A stretch of 64,000 nucleotides of DNA, taken from CAISIP01 sp038326025. Its GTDB lineage: Bacteria > Pseudomonadota > Gammaproteobacteria > Burkholderiales > Burkholderiaceae_C. The notes beneath the pieces were generated by a model that did no database searches, had not been told where the DNA came from, and worked only from the letters and a program-made list of their open reading frames with translations. Of the stretch, positions 45,990-56,329 are shown one piece after another; within the stretch, counting starts at the first letter, position 1; the number at the start of each line of letters is the position of its first letter. The translations under genes were made by a program, and so were the position numbers. The stretch covers positions 1 to 64,000 of the forward strand of contig JBBQJP010000004.1 of assembly GCA_038326025.1 (NCBI GenBank), given 5' to 3'.

Positions 45990-47291
45990 TTATCCGGCAG
46001 TGTCCCGTCCATTGCGCGCCGCGGGTTTTGCGTTGGCCCGTTGCAGCAGCATCTCGCGTTCGCGGGTATTGCGTGTTTTTGCCGCGGCCTGCTCGAATGC
46101 CGCTCGGGCCTCGTCCATGCGACCGAGTTTTTCCAGAAGATCGCCGCGCACACCGCTCAGCCAAGGGTAGGTGTCCAGTTGCGCGTCTTGCGTCAGTTGA
46201 TCGACGATATCCAGTGAAGCCTGTGGGCCGAACGCCATTCCCACGGCAACGGCGCGATTGAGCGCGATCACCGGTGACGGCGCCAACTCAATCAGCGCGT
46301 CGTACAAGCCCACAATCTGATGCCAGTCGGTGGCGGCGGTGCTGGGGGCGCGGGCGTGGCAGGCCGCAAGCGCCGCCTGCAGGGCGTACGGGCCGCGGCC
46401 TGTTACCAGCGCATCGCTGCGCGCCAGCGCGTTTAGCCCGCGCTCGATCGACGGGCGATCCCAGCGACTGCGGTCCTGATCGGACAGCAGCACGGCATGG
46501 CCGTTGGCATCGACGCGTGCCTGGGCACGTGAGGCCTGGATCTCCATCAGCGCGACCAGGGCATGGACTTCGGCCTCCCGGGGCATCAATGTGGCCAGCA
46601 CGCGGCCCAGGCGCAGCGCGTCGTCGCACAGGGCCGGGCGCATCCAGTCGTCGCCCGATCCGGCGGCATATCCCTCGTTGAAGATCAGGTAGATCACCTC
46701 CAGCACCGAGTCCAGGCGGCGCCCCCGTTCGGCGTGATTGGGCACCTCGAACGGTACGCGGGCCGCGCTCAGGCTGCGCTTGGCGCGCACGATGCGTTGT
46801 GCAATGGTCGGCTCTGGCGTCAGGAAGGCGCGGGCAATGTCGGCCGTGCTGAGCCCGCCGAGCAGGCGCAGTGTCAATGCGACACGTGCCTCGGTCGACA
46901 GCACCGGGTGACAGGCGGTAAAGATCAGGCGCAGCAGGTCGTCGCCGATGTCGTCCTCGCGCGCGGCATCGAGCGAGTCGACGAAGTCGGGCACGACGTC
47001 GGCCTGCAGGGCGGCGAGTTCCTGACCGATGGCCTCGTGCTTGCGCGCCTGCATGGCCTGCTGGCGCAGGCGGTCGAGTGCGCGGTTCTTGGCGGTGGTC
47101 ATGAGCCAAGCCCCCGGGTTGTCGGGCAAGCCATCGATCGGCCAGCGTTCGAGTGCCGTGACCAGCGCGTCCTGCGCGGTTTCCTCGGCCAGGCCGACGT
47201 CGCGCAACATGCGTGCGACCTTGGCGACCACCTTGCCCGATTCCAGGCGCCACACAGCGGCGATGTGGTCGTTCAGGTTGGCAGATGGCAT
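45990..47291 (-). CDS. ECF42-like RNA polymerase sigma factor
   Basis: A 433-residue ECF sigma factor, more than twice the usual size. Region 2 is at about 10-80 (LAEETAQDALVTALERWP, NPGAWLMTTAKNRALDRLRQ) and region 4 at about 120-175 (LSTADIARAFLTPEPTIAQRIVRAK). The remainder is a DUF6596/TPR-like tail (HQIVGLYDALIELAPSPVIALNRAVAVG), as in the ECF42 group. That group works with its C-terminal extension instead of an anti-sigma factor and is found beside YCII/DGPF proteins. Both upstream genes here fit that pattern. Confidence 0.92.
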   Translation of the reverse strand: MPSANLNDHIAAVWRLESGKVVAKVARMLRDVGLAEETAQDALVTALERWPIDGLPDNPGAWLMTTAKNRALDRLRQQAMQARKHEAIGQELAALQADVVPDFVDSLDAAREDDIGDDLLRLIFTACHPVLSTEARVALTLRLLGGLSTADIARAFLTPEPTIAQRIVRAKRSLSAARVPFEVPNHAERGRRLDSVLEVIYLIFNEGYAAGSGDDWMRPALCDDALRLGRVLATLMPREAEVHALVALMEIQASRAQARVDANGHAVLLSDQDRSRWDRPSIERGLNALARSDALVTGRGPYALQAALAACHARAPSTAATDWHQIVGLYDALIELAPSPVIALNRAVAVGMAFGPQASLDIVDQLTQDAQLDTYPWLSGVRGDLLEKLGRMDEARAAFEQAAAKTRNTREREMLLQRANAKPAARNGRDTAG

Positions 47292-47348
47292 GCGCGCGAG
47301 AGTGTCAGCGAGTGACGCGTGATCACGAAGGCACTTTGCCCGGTCGCT

Positions 47349-47705
47349 TCAGAGCTCCACGATGGTCTTGAAGCCGCCGAAGATCATGCGCTTGCCGTCG
47401 AACGGAAAGGTCTTGGGGTCCATCGGCATGCGCGGGTCTTTCATGGCCTTGGCCATGACACTGTCACGGTGTTTGCGTGATGTGTAAGTGATCCACGAGA
47501 ACACGACAGTCTCGTCGGCCTTGAGCTTGACGCTTTGCGGGAACGAGGTCGATTTGCCGGGCTTGACGTCGTCGGCCAGGCATTCGGTGACGGTGAGTGC
47601 GCCATGTTCCTTGAATATCGCGCCGGCCAGGCGTGCCATCTTTTTGTAGTCTGCCAGTTTCGCCGTGGGCACGGGTACGACAAATCCATCAACGTAATAA
47701 GCCAT
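47349..47705 (-). CDS. DUF1428 family protein
   Basis: A 118-residue protein of the DUF1428 family, a ferredoxin-like dimeric alpha/beta barrel. Signatures: YVDGFVVPVPTAKLADYKKMA, HGALTVTECLADDV and DPRMPMDPKTFPFDGKRMIFGG. Biochemical role unknown. AAAGGACA precedes the ATG. It lies between the YCII gene and the sigma gene and is directly downstream of a candidate ECF promoter, which makes it a likely sigma-factor target. Confidence 0.9.
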   Translation of the reverse strand: MAYYVDGFVVPVPTAKLADYKKMARLAGAIFKEHGALTVTECLADDVKPGKSTSFPQSVKLKADETVVFSWITYTSRKHRDSVMAKAMKDPRMPMDPKTFPFDGKRMIFGGFKTIVEL

Positions 47706-47765
47706 GGGGTGTCCTTTGCGGGTGGGTAACGTTTACACCGGCACTATGCAAGTGTTCTACCTGAC

Positions 47766-47792
47766 GACGAACGGATTGGCAAGGAATCGACA
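47766..47792 (-). promoter_or_regulatory. Candidate ECF42-type promoter
   Basis: On the minus strand, TGTCGA (47792-47787) is followed by a 17-base spacer and CGTC (47769-47766). This fits the -35 TGTCGA and -10 CGTC-like elements described for ECF42 targets. The predicted start point is about 50 bases before the DUF1428 ATG. I found no equal match upstream of the YCII gene. Confidence 0.55.
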
Positions 47793-47860
47793 TCGGCCGT
47801 GTTTTGCGTGCCCTGGACCTTGCGCAGACCGGACTGCAGGATCCTCGGCGCGATCGCCGG

Positions 47861-48214
47861 TCATTCGTAGCAGGGCCCGATTTCGCGCACTTCCACCGTG
47901 GCCCAGGCCGCAGCCGGGCATTGCTGCGCAATCGCCAATGCTTCGTCGCGGGTGGCGCAGTTCAACAGGAAGAAGCCGCCGACCATTTCCTTGGTTTCGG
48001 TGAAGGGTCCATCGAGCAGCCGGGGCTGGCCGTCACGCACCTGCACCCGCGTGCCCTCGGCGTCCGAGCGCAGTGATTCGACGCCCAGCAACAGGCCGCG
48101 ATCCTGCAGTGTGGCGGCAAACGCGCCCATTTCGGCGTACACGCGCTGGCCCGCGTCGACGCCGCGCTCGGCGCGCTGGCCGTGGGGTTCCACGATCAAC
48201 AACAGATACGACAT
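47861..48214 (-). CDS. YCII-related (DGPF) domain protein
   Basis: A 117-residue YCII-fold protein carrying DGPFTETKE, the DGPF motif characteristic of proteins encoded with ECF42 sigma factors. MSYLLLIVEP opens the fold. It is cytoplasmic and of unproven function. ATG follows CCTGGAGAG. First gene of the YCII-DUF1428-sigma cluster, with about 155 bases and a candidate promoter before DUF1428. Confidence 0.9.
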   Translation of the reverse strand: MSYLLLIVEPHGQRAERGVDAGQRVYAEMGAFAATLQDRGLLLGVESLRSDAEGTRVQVRDGQPRLLDGPFTETKEMVGGFFLLNCATRDEALAIAQQCPAAAWATVEVREIGPCYE

Positions 48215-48401
48215 GGCTCTCTCCAGGACGGGTGGATGCGCGCAAGTTTACGTTTTACCGTGGACGCGGGTTTTGATGGCGGGTGCCATTCGGGCTTGAA
48301 GTGACGGCCGATCGGCGCATCAGCAGCGTCGGATGTGAAGATCGGACGTCACATTGATCTGGCGCAAGAGTCGCACCCGTCCGCCGCGTGACAATGGCAA
48401 C

Positions 48402-48433
48402 ATACCCTAGTGGGTATATACTATATGGGGTAT
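48402..48433. promoter_or_regulatory. Tandem ATACCC-type palindromes upstream of RND pump
   Basis: ATACCC-TAGT-GGGTAT (48402-48417) is a perfect dyad. A second, imperfect copy with ATAC and GGGGTAT ends follows at 48418-48433. The first overlaps TATACT (48417-48422), a possible -10 element. TACCC/GGGTA dyads of this form are typical of CsoR/CstR-family operators, and such a regulator is encoded at 54619. The link is inferred. Confidence 0.55.
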
Positions 48434-48446
48434 GCAGGGAGGACGC

Positions 48447-49505
48447 ATGAAACTAATCTACACATTTCCGATTGCCGCCATCATGTTGCTGGGAACAGCG
48501 ATGGCGCAGTCGACCGACCCGGCCGGTATCCGCGTGCCCACGGTGCGGGTCGGCGCTGCCGCCAGTGGCGCCGTGCTCGAATTCGACGCGGTGCTCGAGC
48601 CGGTGCGCCAGGCCACGGTCACGGCGCAGGTCGGGGGCAACGTGCTGGCCCTGCGGGTAGCGGCCGGAGACAAGGTGCGCCGCGGGCAGCCACTGGTACA
48701 ACTCGATGACCGCGAAGTGCGTGCCAATACGGCGCGCAGCGATGCGGCCGTTGCGCAGGCACAGGCGGAGTTGCGCAGTGTGCAGCAGGTGCTCGAGCGC
48801 AACCGCGCGCTGCAGAAGAACGGCTTTCTCAGCGCTGCGGCGCTGGACAGTGCGGAGAACCAGGTCAAGTCGGCCCAGGCGGCCGTGGCCCAGGCCCAGG
48901 CGGCCCGCAGCCAGGCTTCGGTGGCCCAGGGCTTTGCCGCGGTGAGCGCGCCGTTCGATGCGGTGGTTCTGACCACCCATGTCGAGACCGGTGACCTGGC
49001 GATGCCCGGTCGCGCGCTGGTGACGATCTACCAGCCCGGACTGCTGCGGGCCGTGGCCCAGGTGCCGGCGTCGCGGGTGGCGATGGTAAATGCGGCCAGC
49101 CAGGTGGCCGTGGTCCTGCCCGACGGACAGCGACTGGCGCCCACGGCACGCGACATGCAGCCGACAGCTGATCCGGTGTCGCAGACGGTGGAGTTGCGGC
49201 TGCCTTTGCCGGCAGCTGCGGCCAATCTGCGTCCGGGCCAGACGGTGCGGGTGCAGGCGCAAACGGCCGACCCGGCCCCCGGCGTGGCGGCGACCGACCG
49301 GCTCAGCCTGCCCGCGCGCGCCGTGTTGCGTCGCGGCGAACTGACCGCGGCCTATGTAGCTGCGGCCGATGGATTCATGTTGCGCGCCATCCGTGTTGGC
49401 CCCGCCCATGGCGACACAGTCGAAGTCGTGACCGGCCTGCGCGCAGGTGAGCGGGTTGCGCTCGACCCGGTACGCGCCGGTCTGCCGGGTGCGATTGCGG
49501 AGTAA
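48447..49505 (+). CDS. RND efflux periplasmic adaptor (membrane fusion protein)
   Basis: A 352-residue membrane fusion protein. Signal peptide about residues 1-20 (IYTFPIAAIMLLGTAMA); lipoyl-like half-motifs GNVLALRVAAGDKVRRGQPLVQLDD and GFAAVSAPFDAVVLTTHVETGD flank an alpha-hairpin rich in Ala and Gln (about 90-150). It links the inner-membrane pump to an outer-membrane channel, which is not encoded here. ATG at 48447 follows AGGGAGG. The RND gene starts 6 bases after its stop. Confidence 0.92.
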   Translation: MKLIYTFPIAAIMLLGTAMAQSTDPAGIRVPTVRVGAAASGAVLEFDAVLEPVRQATVTAQVGGNVLALRVAAGDKVRRGQPLVQLDDREVRANTARSDAAVAQAQAELRSVQQVLERNRALQKNGFLSAAALDSAENQVKSAQAAVAQAQAARSQASVAQGFAAVSAPFDAVVLTTHVETGDLAMPGRALVTIYQPGLLRAVAQVPASRVAMVNAASQVAVVLPDGQRLAPTARDMQPTADPVSQTVELRLPLPAAAANLRPGQTVRVQAQTADPAPGVAATDRLSLPARAVLRRGELTAAYVAAADGFMLRAIRVGPAHGDTVEVVTGLRAGERVALDPVRAGLPGAIAE

Positions 49506-49511
49506 CCCACC

Positions 49512-52868
<3,357 letters not shown>

Positions 52869-52888
52869 TCAACTGCAAGGAGGCAACC

Positions 52889-54166
52889 ATGGCCCATATC
52901 GTCATCATCGGAGCCGGAATCGGCGGCATGCCCGCTGCCTACGAAATGCGGGCACTGCTGCCCAACGCGCACCGCATCACCGTCGTCAACCCGGTCGACT
53001 ATTTCCAGTTCACGCCGTCCAACCCCTGGGTCGCGGTAGGCTGGCGCGAGCGTCCGGTGGTGACGATGCCGATCGCGCCGGCGCTCGAGAGCAAGGGCAT
53101 AGACTTCATCGCGAAGGCGGTGAGCAGCATCGACGCGCCGGGCAACAAGCTCACGCTCGATGGTGGCGATACGCTGGACTACGACTATCTGATCATCACC
53201 ACTGGCCCCAAGCTGGCGTTTGACGAAGTGCCGGGCGCAGGGCCACATGGCGGACATACGCACTCGGTGTGCACCGTGCCCCATGCCGAGCAGTTCTGGG
53301 CCGACTACCAGGAGTTCCTGAAGGACCCCGGCCCGATCGCCGTGGGCGCGATGCCGGGCGCGAGCTGCTTCGGGCCAGCCTACGAGTTCGCCTTCATCCT
53401 GGACGCTGACCTGCGCAAGCGCAAGCTGCGCCACAAGGTGCCGATCACCTATGTCACCAGCGAACCCTACATCGGCCACCTGGGGCTGGGCGGCGTCGGC
53501 GACAGCAAGTCGATGCTGGAGTCGGAACTGCGCGGGCACAACATCAAGTGGATCACCAATGCCAAGACCACGCAGGTCGATGCCGACAAGCTGCATGTGT
53601 CCGAGCTCGACGACAAGGGCCAGTTGCACAAGGAGCACGAGGTGCCGTTCAAGCTGACCATGATGCTGCCGGCGTTCAAGGGCGTGGATCCGGTGGCCGC
53701 TGTGCCCGGCCTTTGCAATCCGCGCGGCTTCGTGCTGATCGACGAGTTCCAGCGCAGCAAGGCCTTCAAGAACATCTTCTCGGCCGGCGTATGCGTTGCT
53801 ATTGCGCCGGTGGAGGTCACGCCCGTGCCTACCGGCGCACCCAAGACCGGCTACATGATCGAGACCATGGTTACGGCCATCGCGCACAACATCGCCGACG
53901 AAATGGCCGGCAAGCAGCCCACGGCGCGTGCGACCTGGAATGCGATCTGCCTGGCCGACATGGGCGACACCGGCGCGGCGTTTGTGGCCTTGCCGCAGAT
54001 TCCGCCGCGCAACGTGAACTGGTTCAAGAAGGGCAAGTGGGTCCATCTGGCCAAGATCGGCTTCGAGAAATATTTCATGCACAAGATGAAGACCGGCAAC
54101 GTCGAGCCGGTGTACGAAAAGTATGTGCTCAAGGCGCTGGGCATCGTGCGCCTTGCCGACAAGTGA
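52889..54166 (+). CDS. sqr: Sulfide:quinone oxidoreductase
   Basis: A 425-residue flavoprotein of the SQR/flavocytochrome c sulfide dehydrogenase family. It oxidises sulfide to sulfane sulfur and passes electrons to quinone. N-terminal FAD motif GAGIGGMPAAYEMR. Cysteines at residues 128 (SVCTVPHAEQ), 160 (GASCFGPAYEF) and 354 (AICLADMGDTGAAF) match the three catalytic cysteines of type I SQR (Cys128, Cys160, Cys356 in Acidithiobacillus), so activity is expected. NWFKKGKWVHLAKIGFEKYF fits the C-terminal membrane-contact helices. AAGGAGGCAACC precedes the ATG; RND stop is 20 bases upstream. Confidence 0.93.
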   Translation: MAHIVIIGAGIGGMPAAYEMRALLPNAHRITVVNPVDYFQFTPSNPWVAVGWRERPVVTMPIAPALESKGIDFIAKAVSSIDAPGNKLTLDGGDTLDYDYLIITTGPKLAFDEVPGAGPHGGHTHSVCTVPHAEQFWADYQEFLKDPGPIAVGAMPGASCFGPAYEFAFILDADLRKRKLRHKVPITYVTSEPYIGHLGLGGVGDSKSMLESELRGHNIKWITNAKTTQVDADKLHVSELDDKGQLHKEHEVPFKLTMMLPAFKGVDPVAAVPGLCNPRGFVLIDEFQRSKAFKNIFSAGVCVAIAPVEVTPVPTGAPKTGYMIETMVTAIAHNIADEMAGKQPTARATWNAICLADMGDTGAAFVALPQIPPRNVNWFKKGKWVHLAKIGFEKYFMHKMKTGNVEPVYEKYVLKALGIVRLADK

Positions 54167-54214
54167 CCCTGAGCCAGGCCTGTTTTTTTTCTTAACCTCT
54201 GAAGGAGATTTTCC

Positions 54215-54436
54215 ATGACCGTCGAACGTTATGTCCGTGTACTTGCCGGACTTTTTATCCTGTTGTCGCTCGCATTGGGCGTCGAAGGCAGCCCCTTGTT
54301 TGTCAGCCCGTGGTGGTTGGCCTTCACCGTGTTTGTCGGCTTCAACCTGTTCCAGTCCGGCTTCACCAACATCTGCCCGCTGGGCACCATGCTCAAGAAG
54401 GTCGGAGTGCCGGTCAAAGCACCGGGCAAGGCCTGA
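54215..54436 (+). CDS. DUF2892 small membrane protein
   Basis: A 73-residue protein with two membrane segments (YVRVLAGLFILLSLALGV and PWWLAFTVFVGFNLFQSG) and a C-terminal TNICPLGTMLKKVGV, as in DUF2892 and the tail of YgaP-type rhodaneses. The conserved cysteine in NICP may carry or sense sulfur. GAAGGAG precedes the ATG. A run of eight T's lies before it, without a strong stem. Confidence 0.9.
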   Translation: MTVERYVRVLAGLFILLSLALGVEGSPLFVSPWWLAFTVFVGFNLFQSGFTNICPLGTMLKKVGVPVKAPGKA

Positions 54437-54618
54437 GCCATGACCGCCGGCAACGAAACGGTAGGCCTGGCCCAGCGCAGGACTACCGGTTCGACATGGC
54501 GTTCGGCGGCAATGCGCAGAACGGGCTCGCCGACGAGCCGCCCCCACTGGGGCAGGGCGCGGGCCCATCGTGGTGCAGGTGTTCGACGCCGGTGGCACGC
54601 AGTTGAAGTGACAAGATA

Positions 54619-54954
54619 ATGGCGCGTTCCACGACTGACAACCGCGTTGCGGTGAATTGCGCCATGACCATGCTCAAAGACCAGAAGACGCGTACCGACC
54701 TGCTGCACCGCCTCAAGCGGGCGGAGGGCCAGCTGCGCGGTGTCCAGCGCATGATCGAGGAAGGCGACGACTGCCTGAGCATTGCCAGCCAGATGTCGGC
54801 GGTGCGCAAGGCCCTGGACAGCGCCTATGTGCGCATGACGGTGTGTTTCATGGAGCAGGAGCTCAGCGAGCGCATGGGCGACGACGCCCAGGCGAAAGAA
54901 GGGGTGGCGCACATGCTCGAACATATGGAAACCATGCTCGGCAAGATCCGCTGA
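54619..54954 (+). CDS. CsoR/FrmR-family (DUF156) transcriptional regulator
   Basis: A 111-residue all-helical regulator. LLHRLKRAEGQLRGVQRMIEEGDDC is the family signature. Counted from 54619, cysteines lie at 14, 52 and 76; the second in-domain cysteine is 24 residues after the first, whereas Cu-sensing CsoR and persulfide-sensing CstR space theirs by about 29 and CsoR/FrmR put a His at +25. The effector is therefore unclear. An internal ATG at 54664 (MTMLKDQKTRTDLL) may be the true start. The upstream 180 bases hold no gene. Confidence 0.88.
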   Translation: MARSTTDNRVAVNCAMTMLKDQKTRTDLLHRLKRAEGQLRGVQRMIEEGDDCLSIASQMSAVRKALDSAYVRMTVCFMEQELSERMGDDAQAKEGVAHMLEHMETMLGKIR

Positions 54955-55026
54955 CTTCACCGCTGCGACCGCGGCGCGCCGAACGCAGGCCTGCGAACCC
55001 GGCCGGCTACAACAAAATATACGCGA

Positions 55027-55065
55027 ATAGTTTGTCCTGGAACAAACTATCTTTGAATAAACTAT
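55027..55065. promoter_or_regulatory. Candidate BigR/SqrR-type operator and promoter
   Basis: ATAGTTTGT (55027-55035) and ACAAACTAT (55042-55050) form a perfect 9-bp dyad with a 6-base spacer. A third half-site, ATAAACTAT, follows at 55057-55065. A -10-like TATGAT at 55063-55068 overlaps the third half-site. The ArsR-family start is 33 bases downstream, so autoregulation is expected. Confidence 0.65.
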
Positions 55066-55097
55066 GATGGCGCCTTTGTCAAAAGGAGTTCGTCAGC

Positions 55098-55433
55098 ATG
55101 GTGCGTGATCCCGCTGCATTGGATATGGCCGAGATGCGCGCGTCGGCCGATCAAGCCTGCCGCCTGATGAAGGCGCTGTCCAATCCCGATCGGCTGATGT
55201 TGTTGTGCCAGTTGGCCCAGGGCGAGCTACGCGTTGGCGAGCTCGAGCAGCGCGTCGGCGTGGCCCAGCCGACCCTGTCGCAACAGCTCGGTGTGCTGCG
55301 CGACGAAGGGCTGGTCAGCACCCGGCGCGAAGGCAAGGCCATCCATTACCGCATCGACAGCCCGCAGGCGCAGGCAGTGATGCAGACCCTGTACGAACAA
55401 TTTTGCAAGTCAGAGCCGGAGACCCAACCATGA
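55098..55433 (+). CDS. ArsR family regulator, BigR/SqrR persulfide-sensor type
   Basis: A 111-residue ArsR/SmtB winged-helix protein (LMKALSNPDRLMLLCQLAQGE, GVAQPTLSQQLGVLRDEGLV). It lacks the ArsR metal motif CVC in the alpha-3 helix. Cys37 and Cys103 are 66 residues apart, exactly the separation of the redox cysteines in Xylella BigR (42 and 108) and Rhodobacter SqrR (41 and 107), which form a tetrasulfide bridge on reacting with persulfide. AAAGGAG precedes the ATG. Its stop overlaps the next gene's ATG. Confidence 0.92.
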   Translation: MVRDPAALDMAEMRASADQACRLMKALSNPDRLMLLCQLAQGELRVGELEQRVGVAQPTLSQQLGVLRDEGLVSTRREGKAIHYRIDSPQAQAVMQTLYEQFCKSEPETQP

Positions 55434-55861
55434 CCATCGACTGGAACCACTTCACGCCCTGGACCTCGCTGATTGGCGGCATATTGCTGGGCCTGTCGGC
55501 AGCGCTGTTCATTCTGCTCAACGGCCGTGTGCTAGGCATCAGCGGCATCGTCGGCGGACTGCTGGCCCCACGGGCCGGCGACACCGGCTGGCGTCTGTCC
55601 TTCCTGCTGGGGCTGCTGGCTGCGCCCCTGGTTTACGCTCTGCTAGCCACACCCATAGTGCCACGCATCGATGCCGGCTGGGGCCTGCTGGTGCTGGCCG
55701 GTCTTTTGGTGGGTGTCGGCACGCGTTACGGCTCGGGCTGCACCAGCGGGCACGGCGTGTGCGGTTTGTCGCGCCTGTCACCGCGGTCGGTGGTCGCGAC
55801 GCTGTCGTTCATGGGGGCCGGTTTTGCGGTCGTCTACCTGGTCCGGCATGTGCTGGCCTGA
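55430..55861 (+). CDS. YeeE/YedE family membrane protein (first half)
   Basis: A 143-residue membrane protein, one half of a YeeE/YedE transporter. GVGTRYGSGCTSGHGVCGLSR carries the conserved cysteine pair of the thiosulfate-uptake family; IGGILLGLSAALFILLNGRVLG is the first helix. ATGA overlap with the regulator gene indicates translational coupling. BigR operons typically encode such transporters to move reactive sulfur. Confidence 0.92.
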   Translation: MTIDWNHFTPWTSLIGGILLGLSAALFILLNGRVLGISGIVGGLLAPRAGDTGWRLSFLLGLLAAPLVYALLATPIVPRIDAGWGLLVLAGLLVGVGTRYGSGCTSGHGVCGLSRLSPRSVVATLSFMGAGFAVVYLVRHVLA

Positions 55862-55888
55862 TGCCGAACCGAGTCTGGAGATATTGAT

Positions 55889-56329
55889 ATGAACCGCATT
55901 GTTGAATTCGCCGTGGGCCTGATTTTTGGCCTTGGCCTGATCCTGTCGGGTATGACCGACCCGGGCAAGGTCATTGGTTTCCTCGACCTGTTCGGCGCCT
56001 GGGATCCCTCGCTGGCACTGGTCATGGGTGGCGCCATCGTCGTCGGCACCGTGGCATTTGCGGTGGCGCGCCAGCGCACCACCAATTTCCTGGGCGGCGC
56101 CATGTTTCTGCCGAAACCGGGTCAGATCGATCGCCAGCTGGTGTTGGGTAGTTTGGTGTTCGGTGTCGGCTGGGGCCTGGCCGGTTTCTGCCCGGGACCG
56201 GCGCTGGTGTCGCTGGGCGCGGGTCAACCCAAGGCCGCCGTGTTCGTGGTGGCGATGCTCGCGGGCATGTGGGTGTTCGACTGGGTCAGCAAGGCCCGGC
56301 CGTCGCTTCTAACCGAAGGCGCGCGCTGA
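55889..56329 (+). CDS. YeeE/YedE family membrane protein, DUF6691 (second half)
   Basis: A 146-residue membrane protein that complements the preceding half. VGLIFGLGLILSGMTDPGKVIGFLDLFG and WGLAGFCPGPALVSLG, with the conserved Cys, are the family marks. Together the two halves correspond to PmpA/PmpB-like proteins. GGAGATATTGAT precedes the ATG, 27 bases after the previous stop. The next gene overlaps its end. Confidence 0.92.
   Translation: MNRIVEFAVGLIFGLGLILSGMTDPGKVIGFLDLFGAWDPSLALVMGGAIVVGTVAFAVARQRTTNFLGGAMFLPKPGQIDRQLVLGSLVFGVGWGLAGFCPGPALVSLGAGQPKAAVFVVAMLAGMWVFDWVSKARPSLLTEGAR

Noticed and set aside
54166..54214. T8 run after sqr as a strong terminator
   Set aside because: The preceding sequence gives only a 4-bp stem (CCTG/CAGG), and DUF2892 follows with its own ribosome-binding site in the same unit.
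55098..55433. Reading the ArsR gene as an arsenic-resistance regulator
   Set aside because: No arsB/arsC nearby and no metal cysteine motif; the cysteine spacing and YeeE/YedE neighbours fit a persulfide sensor.
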